A stretch of 64,000 nucleotides of DNA, from the NCBI RefSeq assembly GCF_000295935.2, contig NZ_ALWO02000052.1:186001-250000 (forward strand), given 5' to 3'. This DNA comes from Indibacter alkaliphilus LW1. Its GTDB lineage: Bacteria > Bacteroidota > Bacteroidia > Cytophagales > Cyclobacteriaceae. Positions 1-8,882 of this stretch are shown here, one piece after another. The notes under the pieces are model-generated. The model searched no databases. It was given only the letters and a program-made list of their open reading frames with translations, and was not told the DNA's origin. The first letter of the stretch is position 1. The number at the start of each line of letters is the position of its first letter. A program made the position numbers and the translations under genes.

Positions 1-533
1 TCAGCCTCTTGTTCGGGAGCTTTTTCAGCCTGCGGAGCTACAGGTTCCACTTCGACTACTTTTCTACGAGGTCTTATAAATTTCGGCTTTTCGTCTGTAT
101 CTGCGGGAGGCGGCGGAGGAGGTGTGGAAGAAGTGGAAGGGACAGCATTCTTTTCTGTATTTTCTTTTCTTTCTTCTTTCTTAGGGCTTTGTTTCTTAGG
201 CTCTTCTTTTTTGGAACTCTTCTCCTCTTTCGGAGCATCCTTCGGCTGAGCTGTTACATTTTGCCTTCTGAATTTGGATTTGCTTTCCTCAGAATCCGCT
301 TCGGGTGATTTGGCTCGAGTCTCCTTAGGTTTTTCTTCTTTTTTGGGTTCAGCTTCTGTGAGTGAAGGCTTCTTTTTTGGTAGAGCTTGCTCGGGAGTGA
401 TGGCTTGTTGATCCAAAATGGCGTAAACAAGGTCGTCTTTTTTGAGGTTTTTGAAGTTCTTGACTCCCAATTCCTCAGCGATTTCCTTCAACTCCGAAAG
501 AAGTCTGATCCTTAATTCTTCTATGTTATACAT
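1..533 (-). CDS. rho: Transcription termination factor Rho, N-terminal part (runs off the window)
   Basis: About 177 codons of the amino end are present; the rest lies beyond base 1. The first ~45 residues form the SAP-like Rho_N helix-extended-helix (ELKEIAEELGVKNFKNLKKDD), which helps load Rho on RNA. After it comes a long disordered, lysine/glutamate/proline-rich stretch (residues ~50-177) with repeated KKEE and KPKE runs. Bacteroidota Rho proteins commonly carry such an insert between Rho_N and the RNA-binding core, so this is typical and not damage. The start ATG (533-531) directly precedes the Rho_N motif. The ATPase core cannot be seen, so the name rests on Rho_N plus the insert; another SAP-domain protein is a less likely alternative. 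Confidence 0.85.
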   Translation of the reverse strand, partial: MYNIEELRIRLLSELKEIAEELGVKNFKNLKKDDLVYAILDQQAITPEQALPKKKPSLTEAEPKKEEKPKETRAKSPEADSEESKSKFRRQNVTAQPKDAPKEEKSSKKEEPKKQSPKKEERKENTEKNAVPSTSSTPPPPPPADTDEKPKFIRPRRKVVEVEPVAPQAEKAPEQEA

Positions 534-629
534 AAAAAGCTTACGAAATTAAATTGATAATGAGATGTAAATTGAATTAATAGTGTATTGAGACTATTGA
601 ACTGAATTAAAAATATATTCAGGATAGCT

Positions 630-654
630 AAAAACCTCCGGGGAGAAGGTTTTT
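630..654 (-). terminator. Putative rho-independent terminator of the recO operon
   Basis: Eight-base inverted repeat AAAAACCT / AGGTTTTT with a 9-nt G-rich loop, lying about 135 bp past the recO stop codon. On the minus strand the 3' arm ends in a T run. It sits between recO and the rho start, where an operon end is expected. Confidence 0.45.
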
Positions 655-788
655 CAATTACTGTGTTGGCACAATATTAACGTTTCAATACTTAATACGC
701 AAATTTTTGGTTCAGATACCTTAATATATATGTTCATTATTTGTGTTTTTCTTCTAAAGATAGGATTTTCAGGTAGATATCCTCTAGT

Positions 789-1478
789 TCAGCGCATAAG
801 CTGACGCAGTACCTGCACGGATTTCCATTCGCCAACATACTCCAGGTTCTTACTGTAAAGTATCAACATATGATCTAAGAGGTCTCTCCGTATTTTTGAA
901 GGAATTTTTTCCTGACATTGGAAGGATTCTGAAATCAATACATCCAAGGCTGCCATTTCAGGGGACCAATCGATTTGTTTGGTGATGTTCTCCTGAATTT
1001 CTTCAAAAAAGTAACTTGCTTTCTCCGGCGAAAATCCCAAATACCTGGAGGTTTCCCAGAGAAATACTAATGGGAAATTACTAATCTGGGCTTTATCGCT
1101 GTCAAGAAGCAGGATCGTTTCTTTCAAAAAATCAAACAAGTCCTCATTTTGATAATTGTCATATATGGACTTGGATAAAACCTCAGCCATAAACAAAGCC
1201 ACTCCTGATTTGATAAAGTCAAAAGGTATGGCTTTAAAAGCATACCCTAATTTGGCTTCTGATATTCTATTGATTCCGGCATTTTCTTTTTCGTAGGCAA
1301 CCAGTTCGAGTAGAGTCAAAGGTTGATAAAGGGCTATTTTACCTTGAGATTTATTGCTTCTTACACCATTTACTATGTAGCTTTTTAATCCCAACTCTCT
1401 GGTAAAAACCTTGGCTATGATAGAGGTATCTCTAAACCTCAGATGGGAAACTACTATGCCTTCAGTTTTTACTAGCAT
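789..1478 (-). CDS. recO: DNA repair protein RecO
   Basis: 229 residues, the usual length for RecO. The N-terminal OB fold is recognisable (TEGIVVSHLRFRDTSIIAKV, then YQPLTLLELV), followed by the helical C-domain. RecO anneals strands and helps RecR load RecA at gaps (RecFOR pathway). The zinc-finger cysteines present in some RecO proteins are absent here. The start ATG overlaps the stop of the upstream PorZ-like gene by one base (TAATG), so the two are probably co-transcribed and translationally coupled. A hairpin at 630-654 would end the transcript. Confidence 0.93.
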   Translation of the reverse strand: MLVKTEGIVVSHLRFRDTSIIAKVFTRELGLKSYIVNGVRSNKSQGKIALYQPLTLLELVAYEKENAGINRISEAKLGYAFKAIPFDFIKSGVALFMAEVLSKSIYDNYQNEDLFDFLKETILLLDSDKAQISNFPLVFLWETSRYLGFSPEKASYFFEEIQENITKQIDWSPEMAALDVLISESFQCQEKIPSKIRRDLLDHMLILYSKNLEYVGEWKSVQVLRQLMR

Positions 1479-3700
1479 TACAAGACTACAAATTTACCGG
1501 AAACTCTTTCTATGCCTTCTTTGTCAGTAACAAACACCAAATATACTCCAGGCTTGACCCTTCCTCCTTGCAACTCCCGAAGGTTCCATATCACTTTACC
1601 ACCTTGTACTTGTGATGAAAACACTACTCTTCCTGCCGAAGAAGTGATCTTTATTTTGGCAAAATCAATCAAACCCTCTATACTCAAAACACCATTAAAA
1701 TCAGGCCTTACCGGATTTGGAAAAATCTTTAAAGATTCCAAGCCTGGAGCGCTTTTTATGCTCGATCCTCTGTAGGAAAAAGCGGCATGCTCTTGTACAA
1801 TCAACAGCTCACCGGAAACAGGGTCCAGATTCAAGTTCGAAATATTATTTGAAATTAAGGGACTGTTTGCCTGGTTGAAATGCTCTAGCAGTTCATTTCC
1901 AAATTCAGAAAACCTCCAAATTCCATCTCTTACAGTTCCAAACCATTTACTTTGATCTGGCGCTACTAGGATTTGCCTGACATTGACTCCTGAAAACAAA
2001 GGCCTGCCCTGAAAAATGGGCGTAAGTGCATTTAAATTATTGTTGTCCGAAATATCGGATGCGTTGGGAACATACAAGACTCCATTACCAGTACTTATCC
2101 AAAGCTGTTGATTGGCGTCAATGGCAATATCCATCACATTTCCCGGTGGGAGTGAACCATTATTACTTGCCGAACCCAAGATCCGGTTCAAATTAGACTG
2201 CTCATGAAATACTTGTATAAAGGAGTTGCCGTTTAATGGGGCATTTAGAATCCATAAATTCCCTGTTCTGTCTGATATAATTTTGTAAGGGAAAGAAAGC
2301 CCCTCTACTGCTACTGAATTTATATTTCCAGTAGAATTGATTTTCAGAAGCCTTGGCTTGTCATCTGCAATGCCTACCCAAAGATGTCCAAATGCATCTG
2401 TATGTATTGCACTGATACTAACTTCGTGACCTGAAGAGCCAATTTGGATTTGCTGAAGCCCACTTGAGTTTTTTTTCCAGAGCCCATTTGAAAAAGTCCC
2501 GAGAAACAGATCATTTCCCATTTGAGCTACTGAAACTATCTCATCTGGGGATTCTAAAGCTTCCCACCTTCCCTCAAACAGCCTGCTGCTTTCCTGAGTG
2601 CTTGAAACAGTTGTTTCTCCTAAAATATTTTTTGAAAATGGAATTCCAAGAAGTCCTTCAGAAGTGGGAAGCAATTGCCTTACCTGAGACCGCGGTCCCG
2701 GAGGAGCAAAAATATCTCCGTTCTGTGATACTATTCCTTTGCCTTGTACTTGATAATAAATCCCAGAGGTGTTGATAAAAAAATCCGAAAAACTCTGGAT
2801 TTCTGTGTCAAATTCAAGGTTCCAGGATGCATTTTCATCAATGGCATAGATTCCATTTCCCATTTGGAAAAAAAGTCTTTCTCCATAAAAATGAAGGTTT
2901 TTAGCCTCTTGAATGCCGATAATTTGTTCGGGTTGATTCTTGTCATTTTCAAGAAAATAGAGATTTCCATTCCTATGAATGGCTATAATTTTACCGGCAA
3001 CCAAAGCTATATTGATAAATTCCCCAATCGACTCTCCTATTCTTCTCCAGTTTCTGAAGTCATTGAGATTGGAGTTTTTATCTCCCAAGAGCAAACCTGC
3101 TTTTGATGCCAGATAAAGGAACTTGTCATCTTCTGCAATATCATTGATTGCCAATAAACCGCCATCTCTGCCCAGATTGGTAAAGGATGCGGAAATACTT
3201 GTTTCAACAGGATTAATCCGCAGTACGCCAAAATCTCCTGCAAGGAGGACAAAACCTCCTTTAATCCTTACTCGGTTGATTGATTTTTGGGTGACTTGCG
3301 GGTTTTCTCTTAGCGAATTGACAGTTTGAATTTCTCTTTCCCCTACCAATTGAATTGTACCATCAGGAAAAGCGATGATAAATTTTTTGGAAATTGGATC
3401 AAATGCTCCCGCAGAAAAATTCTGATCATACAAGCCGTCCAATACGGTCAGGGTATTTACTTTATTTGTATTGATGTTTAAGTAAAATAAGGAATGAGAG
3501 CCCAGTGAAAAAACAGAGTTTTCTGAACCGCTCAGAACCCCTTCCCCGAGGTAGCTGGTATGTATGCGCCAAGATCCTACCGGGATATTGGATTGAGCAA
3601 AAGATGAATTCAATGAAAAAATATTGAAAGAAAAAGCCAAAATCAGAAAAAAGGAATTTCTATTTTTCTTACGAATTGCTTTTTGATTCTTCCCTTCCAT
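1478..3700 (-). CDS. porZ: PorZ-like type IX secretion protein (beta-propellers plus C-terminal sorting domain)
   Basis: 740 residues. Residues ~1-35 carry a signal peptide (hydrophobic stretch ending SSFAQS). The mature protein starts with VPVGSWRIHTSYLG-type sequence and then shows repeated propeller motifs of the two-component-regulator-propeller kind (for example DNLWILN-, HLWVGIAD- and QLWISTGNGV-like strands around 430-560). The last ~80 residues are a type A T9SS sorting domain (LKIFPNPV ... GVYLVFV ... GKFVVL). This architecture and length match PorZ, the surface component that delivers A-LPS to the T9SS sortase attachment complex. Position just upstream of recO is consistent with a housekeeping role. 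Alternative: another propeller protein carrying a sorting signal. The PorZ identity is inference from architecture. Confidence 0.72.
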   Translation of the reverse strand: MEGKNQKAIRKKNRNSFFLILAFSFNIFSLNSSFAQSNIPVGSWRIHTSYLGEGVLSGSENSVFSLGSHSLFYLNINTNKVNTLTVLDGLYDQNFSAGAFDPISKKFIIAFPDGTIQLVGEREIQTVNSLRENPQVTQKSINRVRIKGGFVLLAGDFGVLRINPVETSISASFTNLGRDGGLLAINDIAEDDKFLYLASKAGLLLGDKNSNLNDFRNWRRIGESIGEFINIALVAGKIIAIHRNGNLYFLENDKNQPEQIIGIQEAKNLHFYGERLFFQMGNGIYAIDENASWNLEFDTEIQSFSDFFINTSGIYYQVQGKGIVSQNGDIFAPPGPRSQVRQLLPTSEGLLGIPFSKNILGETTVSSTQESSRLFEGRWEALESPDEIVSVAQMGNDLFLGTFSNGLWKKNSSGLQQIQIGSSGHEVSISAIHTDAFGHLWVGIADDKPRLLKINSTGNINSVAVEGLSFPYKIISDRTGNLWILNAPLNGNSFIQVFHEQSNLNRILGSASNNGSLPPGNVMDIAIDANQQLWISTGNGVLYVPNASDISDNNNLNALTPIFQGRPLFSGVNVRQILVAPDQSKWFGTVRDGIWRFSEFGNELLEHFNQANSPLISNNISNLNLDPVSGELLIVQEHAAFSYRGSSIKSAPGLESLKIFPNPVRPDFNGVLSIEGLIDFAKIKITSSAGRVVFSSQVQGGKVIWNLRELQGGRVKPGVYLVFVTDKEGIERVSGKFVVL

Positions 3701-3706
3701 TGATCT

Positions 3707-4297
3707 TTACTTTTGGCTTTTGTCTTCAAAGAAGCATTTTCTACATCTTGCCTCGTAGCTTTCTTTTTCACCTAACACCACTTTTTCTCTGGTTTCACTC
3801 AATCTGAAAGAATACGAAGCGAGATCGCCGCATTTCATACATATCGCATGCACTTTGGTGACATATTCAGCTACAGCGAGTAATTGCGGCATAGGCTCAA
3901 AAGGATTTCCTTCGAAGTCCATATCCAATCCAGCCAAAATAACTCTTTTGCCGGCATTGGCCAGTACAGTGGCTACATGGACAACCCTGTTGTCAAAAAA
4001 CTGAACCTCATCAATACCTACCACATCACAGTTGCCTGCCAGCAGGATAATGTCTTCGGCAAACTGCACCGGAGTGGATCTGATGGCTGTCTCATTATGC
4101 GAAACCACATCAAATTCATGGTATCTTTTGTCTATGGAAGGTTTAAAAATTTCCACTTTTTGGCGGGCAATCAAAGCTCTGTTTAACCTGCGGATCAGTT
4201 CTTCGGTTTTTCCTGAAAACATAGATCCACAGATAACTTCAATATGACCTTTCTTGTCTTTGGGATTGGACTTACCTAAAGAAGGTTCTATAAACAT
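3707..4297 (-). CDS. tdk: Thymidine kinase (type II, TK1-like)
   Basis: 196 residues. Phosphorylates thymidine to dTMP in the salvage pathway. Visible signatures: Walker A GSMFSGKTEELIRR near residue 27, the Walker B-like DEVQFFD near 97, the lasso/substrate segment GLDMDFEGNPF near 122, and two zinc-binding CxxC pairs (CMKCGD and CRKCFF) in the C-terminal lobe. All expected motifs of the tetrameric bacterial TK1 family are present. It lies 6 bp upstream of the PorZ-like gene and 3 bp downstream of the ferredoxin gene on the same strand, so a shared transcript is likely. Confidence 0.97.
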   Translation of the reverse strand: MFIEPSLGKSNPKDKKGHIEVICGSMFSGKTEELIRRLNRALIARQKVEIFKPSIDKRYHEFDVVSHNETAIRSTPVQFAEDIILLAGNCDVVGIDEVQFFDNRVVHVATVLANAGKRVILAGLDMDFEGNPFEPMPQLLAVAEYVTKVHAICMKCGDLASYSFRLSETREKVVLGEKESYEARCRKCFFEDKSQK

Positions 4298-4300
4298 ATT

Positions 4301-4627
4301 TTATTCGCTGTATTCCATATGCGGGAATTTGTTTTCCTCAGCCACACGGATGATAATTTCTCCTTTTTGCAATTTTGCTTGGCAAGATAATCTTTCGGAA
4401 CTGTTTAACCTGCCCTTGTCCCTGAAAAATTCCTCTCTTTCTGTCATCTCGGAAAGATTTTCAATTCCTTCTTTGACGATCATTTTGCAAGTGGTGCACC
4501 TGCCTTTTTTTCCACAGGCATGCATCCAGTCTATGTAGTTTTCATGGATTAATTCAATAACTTTACAATTAGCTTCAGCGGAAATAATTTCCCGATGATT
4601 AAGATTTTCAATAATAATTTTAGGCAT
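4301..4627 (-). CDS. Plant-type [2Fe-2S] ferredoxin
   Basis: 108 residues. The cluster-binding loop HACGKKGRCTTCKM (C-x5-C-x2-C) near residue 37 and the distal SCQAKL cysteine near 81 give the four ligands of an adrenodoxin/plant-type [2Fe-2S] ferredoxin. It would be a soluble one-electron carrier; the partner is unknown. It is the first gene of the minus-strand run ferredoxin-tdk-porZ-recO with tiny gaps, and it is divergent from the unassigned gene at 4666 with only 38 bp between the starts, so both promoters share or overlap that spacer. Confidence 0.9.
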   Translation of the reverse strand: MPKIIIENLNHREIISAEANCKVIELIHENYIDWMHACGKKGRCTTCKMIVKEGIENLSEMTEREEFFRDKGRLNSSERLSCQAKLQKGEIIIRVAEENKFPHMEYSE

Positions 4628-4665
4628 TATTTTCGTTCCTTATTTAAATAAACAACTCTTTGAAA

Positions 4666-5793
4666 ATGAATGCTAAGTTAAACAGTCCATACATAGAAAA
4701 CTACGCAGAAAAGTTTACCAAAAAAATCTGTGATTCGAGCTATGCTCAAAAAAAGTACATCACAGGTCAGGATATTCTTCAACTCACACCTTCTGCTCAG
4801 GTTAATTTTTTTGTCATCAAAGCACTATTTGAAGCATGGCAGAGGGAACTTGAAGCGTTGAAAAGCAACCCGTATTTTGATTACAGGGATAAAAACGTTC
4901 ATGAAGCGCTCAAGGAATTTATGAATGTCCTGTCTAGGACGATTAAAGTTGAAAGACAACATTTCGAGCCTTTGCTCACAGAGGCAGTAGCCTATTCTAT
5001 TTTGCTTGCAGTAGATCCTGTGACTTATTTTTCGCAGGAACTCGATAAGGTTCCGGAGGACCAGCTACCGAATTTCCTGAAAGAGAATAAAAAGTATTTT
5101 AAATGGCATACCTCCTTGGTTACTGGATTAGTTGATAGAGCGGGGCTAGGTTATTCTGTGAAGGCTTACAAATCTGCAGTTGCGAATAGTTATGAGCAAC
5201 AAAAATCATCACTTAAGCCTGTAAAAGAGCTCTTGAGCAGTTTTGACTCTGTATTGCCGATTGATTACGGGAAATTGTGGATGGATAAGGGTGAAGGTCC
5301 AGAAGTCATAGCTGAGACAGCTGCCAAGCCAGAGGAGGTAAAAGGTTTTCCCGTTACAAAAGCAATAGAAGAACCTGCAAAAAATCCTGAGGTGCTTACC
5401 CAAGAAAAGGAAGAAACTTCCCCTAAAGAGGAGGAAAAGGTAAAAGTTGAGCCAAGATCTGCAGCAGTTGGAGCCAATGTTGGCGGAATTGATCCGTTAC
5501 AAGCTTGGGCAAGATTTGAGCATGAAGAATACAGCATTATGAAAGGGACTATCAAAGAACTTTCAGAAAGCCTGGGGATTAATCAGCGTATCATGTTTAC
5601 CAAAGAGCTTTTTGAAGGAAACCCGGACTTATTAACGCATGCGCTTAAGTCTGTAGACAAGTGCGAAAGCTTTGTAGATGCCATCAACTTGCTCAATCAG
5701 CGGTATGTTTCCGAACTTGGTTGGAATAAGGAGTCGGATTCAGTCAATGAATTTTTGCAGTTGGTTTTCAGAAAATTTGATCAGAGGGGTTAA
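4666..5793 (+). CDS. Unassigned protein with acidic low-complexity linker and conserved C-terminal helical module
   Basis: 375 residues from the ATG at 4666; a TTG two codons upstream is also in frame. No signal peptide or membrane segment, so cytoplasmic. Three parts are visible: a helical N-domain (~1-185) rich in aromatic and charged residues; a Glu/Lys/Pro-rich, probably disordered linker (~205-265); and a C-terminal helical module (~285-375) built around LGINQRIMFTKELF ... LDVSK-like helices ending ELGWNKESDSVNEF. I have the impression that related C-terminal modules occur in other Bacteroidota hypothetical proteins, but I cannot name a family or function. Its stop codon lies inside the terminator hairpin. 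Confidence 0.8.
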   Translation: MNAKLNSPYIENYAEKFTKKICDSSYAQKKYITGQDILQLTPSAQVNFFVIKALFEAWQRELEALKSNPYFDYRDKNVHEALKEFMNVLSRTIKVERQHFEPLLTEAVAYSILLAVDPVTYFSQELDKVPEDQLPNFLKENKKYFKWHTSLVTGLVDRAGLGYSVKAYKSAVANSYEQQKSSLKPVKELLSSFDSVLPIDYGKLWMDKGEGPEVIAETAAKPEEVKGFPVTKAIEEPAKNPEVLTQEKEETSPKEEEKVKVEPRSAAVGANVGGIDPLQAWARFEHEEYSIMKGTIKELSESLGINQRIMFTKELFEGNPDLLTHALKSVDKCESFVDAINLLNQRYVSELGWNKESDSVNEFLQLVFRKFDQRG

Positions 5794-5808
5794 TCAACCC
5801 CTTTTTTT
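5785..5808. terminator. Bidirectional terminator between the gene at 4666 and rodA
   Basis: Perfect 7-bp stem AGGGGTT / AACCCCT with a 4-nt loop, followed by seven T on the plus strand. It overlaps the stop codon of the plus-strand gene and ends at the stop of the convergent rodA. Confidence 0.75.
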
Positions 5809-7081
5809 ATCCCATACGACCCAAAAGCTGAATTCTGTGAGAATCTAGCTTGATAAAAATAAACAACAGTATCGTAAATGACCATAATGAGGAGCCTCCA
5901 TAGCTGAAGAACGGCAACGGAATACCTACTACTGGAAATAGCCCTATAGTCATGGCAATATTGACCATGAAATGGAAAAACAGAATAGAAATTACACAGT
6001 ATCCATACACTCTGGAAAACCTGTTTTTTTGTCTTTCAGCAAGCATGACCAAACGGATCAATAAGGCACAGAAAAGAATGATTACGACCGAGCTGCCAAC
6101 CCATCCAAATTCCTCCCCAAGTGTACAAAAGATAAAGTCAGTATGCTGCTCTGGGACAAAGTCAAATTTTGTCTGTGTTCCTTCAAGATAACCTTTTCCA
6201 AGAAATCCTCCAGAGCCTATAGCAATTTTGGACTGGGTTACATTCCACCCTGCCCCTAGTGGATCCAAGTCAGGATTGAACAAAACCATAATTCTGTTTT
6301 GCTGATGTTCTGGGAGTTTTGAAACAACATAATCCAAACTGTAACTGTATGCGACAATTACGGTTCCTAACAAAACAAAACTTATAATCCTGGAGAGCTT
6401 TTTCTTGCCCATCAAAATCAAAATCAATATAACTGCCCCAACCCCGATCACAAGGTACAAGTTGTTTTCTATACCCAAGGCTAATAGGGAGATCGCAATA
6501 AAAGTAAGTGCCAGAACATAGTAGCGCTGAGGCATACCTTCTCTGTAAAGCATGATGAAAAATGCAAAATACACCATGGCAGTTCCCGTATCAGGCTGAA
6601 GCATAATCAGGATAATGGGAATCATAATGATAGCAAGTGCCTGAAATTGGTGTTTCATCTGAGAAAGATCAAAACTTGGACGCTCCATGTACTTTGCCAA
6701 GGCCAAAGCCGTTGTAAATTTTGCAAACTCAGATGGTTGTATTCTGAAAGAGCCAAAGCCAATAGACAGAATCTGTCCGTTTACTTCTTTCCCTATAAAT
6801 GGGGTAATAATCAGAAGAACTAAAAAAGCAATGTATAATATCCAGGCCAAATTATCAAAGACCCTATAATCTGCTACCATAATGAGCAAAATGATCAAAA
6901 AAGCCGCACCTATACGTAGAAGTTGCTGACCGGAATTAATGGATAGGTCAAAAATACTTTTTGGGAACTGCTCGTCATACACCGCCGCATAGATGTTGAA
7001 CCAGCCAATGATGACAAGTACCACATAAATGCAAATGGTAACCCAGTCTATTTTGTTGATATATAAATCGTCCTGCCTCAC
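5807..7081 (-). CDS. rodA: Rod shape-determining protein RodA (SEDS glycosyltransferase)
   Basis: About 424 residues with the many membrane segments of the SEDS family. RodA polymerises lipid II into glycan strands in the elongasome with PBP2. Visible signatures: IQPSEFAKF in the first third, MLQPDTGTAMVY, and the C-terminal GIPLPFFSYGGSSL motif. I place the start at the GTG at 7081 (RQDDLYINKIDW follows), two bases after the mrdA stop. An ATG at 7108 would add nine residues and overlap mrdA by 26 bp; the longer start cannot be excluded. Last gene of the mreB-mreC-mreD-mrdA-rodA run. Confidence 0.95.
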   Translation of the reverse strand: MRQDDLYINKIDWVTICIYVVLVIIGWFNIYAAVYDEQFPKSIFDLSINSGQQLLRIGAAFLIILLIMVADYRVFDNLAWILYIAFLVLLIITPFIGKEVNGQILSIGFGSFRIQPSEFAKFTTALALAKYMERPSFDLSQMKHQFQALAIIMIPIILIMLQPDTGTAMVYFAFFIMLYREGMPQRYYVLALTFIAISLLALGIENNLYLVIGVGAVILILILMGKKKLSRIISFVLLGTVIVAYSYSLDYVVSKLPEHQQNRIMVLFNPDLDPLGAGWNVTQSKIAIGSGGFLGKGYLEGTQTKFDFVPEQHTDFIFCTLGEEFGWVGSSVVIILFCALLIRLVMLAERQKNRFSRVYGYCVISILFFHFMVNIAMTIGLFPVVGIPLPFFSYGGSSLWSFTILLFIFIKLDSHRIQLLGRMG

Positions 7082-7082
7082 T

Positions 7083-8882
7083 TTACATAAATTTTCCGGC
7101 GAGCACATATTCTTCTAAGGAAGGCCTTGTGACTTCTCCCCTGATGTATTTTTCTATCATCAAGCTGGCAGTGCTTGCCGCAGCCCTTCCTCCCCATCCT
7201 GCATTTTCTACGTACACAGCAATGGCTATTTTAGGATCCTCTTTTGGAGCAAAAGCAATAAAAACCGAGTGATCCTCTCCTTGAGGATTTTGAGCTGTCC
7301 CTGTTTTTCCAGCAATTGTAATGTCCTTGATAGCAGCTCTGGCAGCCGTGCCATAGATGGCCTCTGCCATGGCATCTTGCACCATGTCAAAGTGATGTGC
7401 ATCTACACCAACTTCCATCTTTGTTCTGTATTTTTCAGGGATTCTTCTGTTGTCTCCATCAATTGCTTTGACAAGGTGAGGCACATAATAATATCCTTTA
7501 TTGGCAAAAATCGCAGCCAAATTAGCCATCTGTAAAGGGGTAACAAGCATCTCTCCCTGTCCGATGGATAAGGAGTAAATAGTGGAATACTTCCACCTAC
7601 CCGGACCATATACCCTGTCATACAAAGCGCTCGAAGGAATTGAGCCACCCTTTTCATTGAAAAGATCAACTCCCAAAGGGGAACCAAGACCAAACTTTAA
7701 AACATATTCTCTCCAGGCATTTAGGCCTATTTCCGTGTCCTTGAAAGTACTGCTTGAGACCTCCCTATTGATCATCGCCCTGTAGGCTTGGTGGTAATAG
7801 GGATTACAGGAGTTCCTGATAGCTCCAAAAAGATTCACAGGGCTTGAATGGTTGTGGCAAGCTACCAAGGAACGATTACAGGCATAAGTGGTATTTGGAG
7901 TCAATACCCCCATCTGAAGCCCTACAAGAGATTGGACAATTTTGAAAATTGATCCCGGAGGATACATTGCCATGATTGGTCGGTTGAAGAGAGGTTTGCT
8001 TTCATCTCTGTTCAACAATAAATAATTGGATCCGAATTTTGATCCGGTCAATACATTTGGATCATAGCTTGGTGCTGAGATGATGGCAAGGATTTCTCCA
8101 GTTTTGGGTTCAATGGCTACTACAGAGCCCTTTTTACCTTCCATGAGTTTTTCCCCATATTGCTGCAAAGCGAGGTCAATGGTAGAGGTAAGGTTGTGAC
8201 CTGCGACTGAAGCGGTATCATACTCCCCGCTTTTGAAAGAGCCCTTGTCTACTCCCCGCACATTAACCATTTTATACTTGACCCCTTTTACTCCGCGAAG
8301 CTCTTTTTCATAAAAGCCTTCTATACCGCTCAGACCAACATAATCACCTTGTCGATAGTACTTTAAGGTGTCTCTTTCCAATTGTGCAGCACTTATTTCG
8401 CCAATGTAGCCCAAGGCATTGGCAGCGCTTGGTTGGGGATAAGACCTAACCGCCCTTGTCATTACAAATAGCCCAGGGTAATCGATCAGATAATCTTGGA
8501 TTTTTGCAAATTCAGAAGTGGAAATTTGTTTGATTAAAGGAGAAGGCTTGACATAAGAATATTTTCTTGCAGCAGTATAGCCCTCAATCAATTCTTCTTT
8601 ACTGATTTGAAAAATTTCGCAGAAACGCGTGGTGTCCTTGACGCTGAATTCTTTGGGGATAATCATCAAATCGAAAATAGGATTGTTGTAAACCATAATG
8701 TTTCCCTTACGGTCATTCACAAGTCCTCGGTAGGGGTGATCTACTACTCTTTGGATGGCATTTCGCTCTGCGCGCTTCAAGAAGCTGTCGTCAGCCACTT
8801 GAATCAAAAATAGTTTGGTTAGCAATACCGCCCCCACCAAAATGATGGCTATGATGATGGTAATCGGCCTTTGATCGTTCAT
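7083..8882 (-). CDS. mrdA: Penicillin-binding protein 2 (peptidoglycan transpeptidase)
   Basis: 599 residues. One N-terminal membrane anchor (~5-27), a PBP dimerisation/pedestal domain (~50-200), and a transpeptidase domain with all catalytic motifs: SxxK as PGSIFK near 310, SCN near 360, and KTGTAQ near 525. PBP2 cross-links side-wall peptidoglycan together with RodA. The start ATG overlaps the mreD stop by one base, and the stop is immediately followed by rodA, which fits translational coupling of the elongasome genes. Confidence 0.97.
   Translation of the reverse strand: MNDQRPITIIIAIILVGAVLLTKLFLIQVADDSFLKRAERNAIQRVVDHPYRGLVNDRKGNIMVYNNPIFDLMIIPKEFSVKDTTRFCEIFQISKEELIEGYTAARKYSYVKPSPLIKQISTSEFAKIQDYLIDYPGLFVMTRAVRSYPQPSAANALGYIGEISAAQLERDTLKYYRQGDYVGLSGIEGFYEKELRGVKGVKYKMVNVRGVDKGSFKSGEYDTASVAGHNLTSTIDLALQQYGEKLMEGKKGSVVAIEPKTGEILAIISAPSYDPNVLTGSKFGSNYLLLNRDESKPLFNRPIMAMYPPGSIFKIVQSLVGLQMGVLTPNTTYACNRSLVACHNHSSPVNLFGAIRNSCNPYYHQAYRAMINREVSSSTFKDTEIGLNAWREYVLKFGLGSPLGVDLFNEKGGSIPSSALYDRVYGPGRWKYSTIYSLSIGQGEMLVTPLQMANLAAIFANKGYYYVPHLVKAIDGDNRRIPEKYRTKMEVGVDAHHFDMVQDAMAEAIYGTAARAAIKDITIAGKTGTAQNPQGEDHSVFIAFAPKEDPKIAIAVYVENAGWGGRAAASTASLMIEKYIRGEVTRPSLEEYVLAGKFM

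Noticed and set aside
9-308. A plus-strand open frame rich in Phe, Arg and Leu at the window start
   Set aside because: It is the complement of the lysine/glutamate-rich rho insert on the minus strand; its composition is what that low-complexity DNA gives when read backwards.
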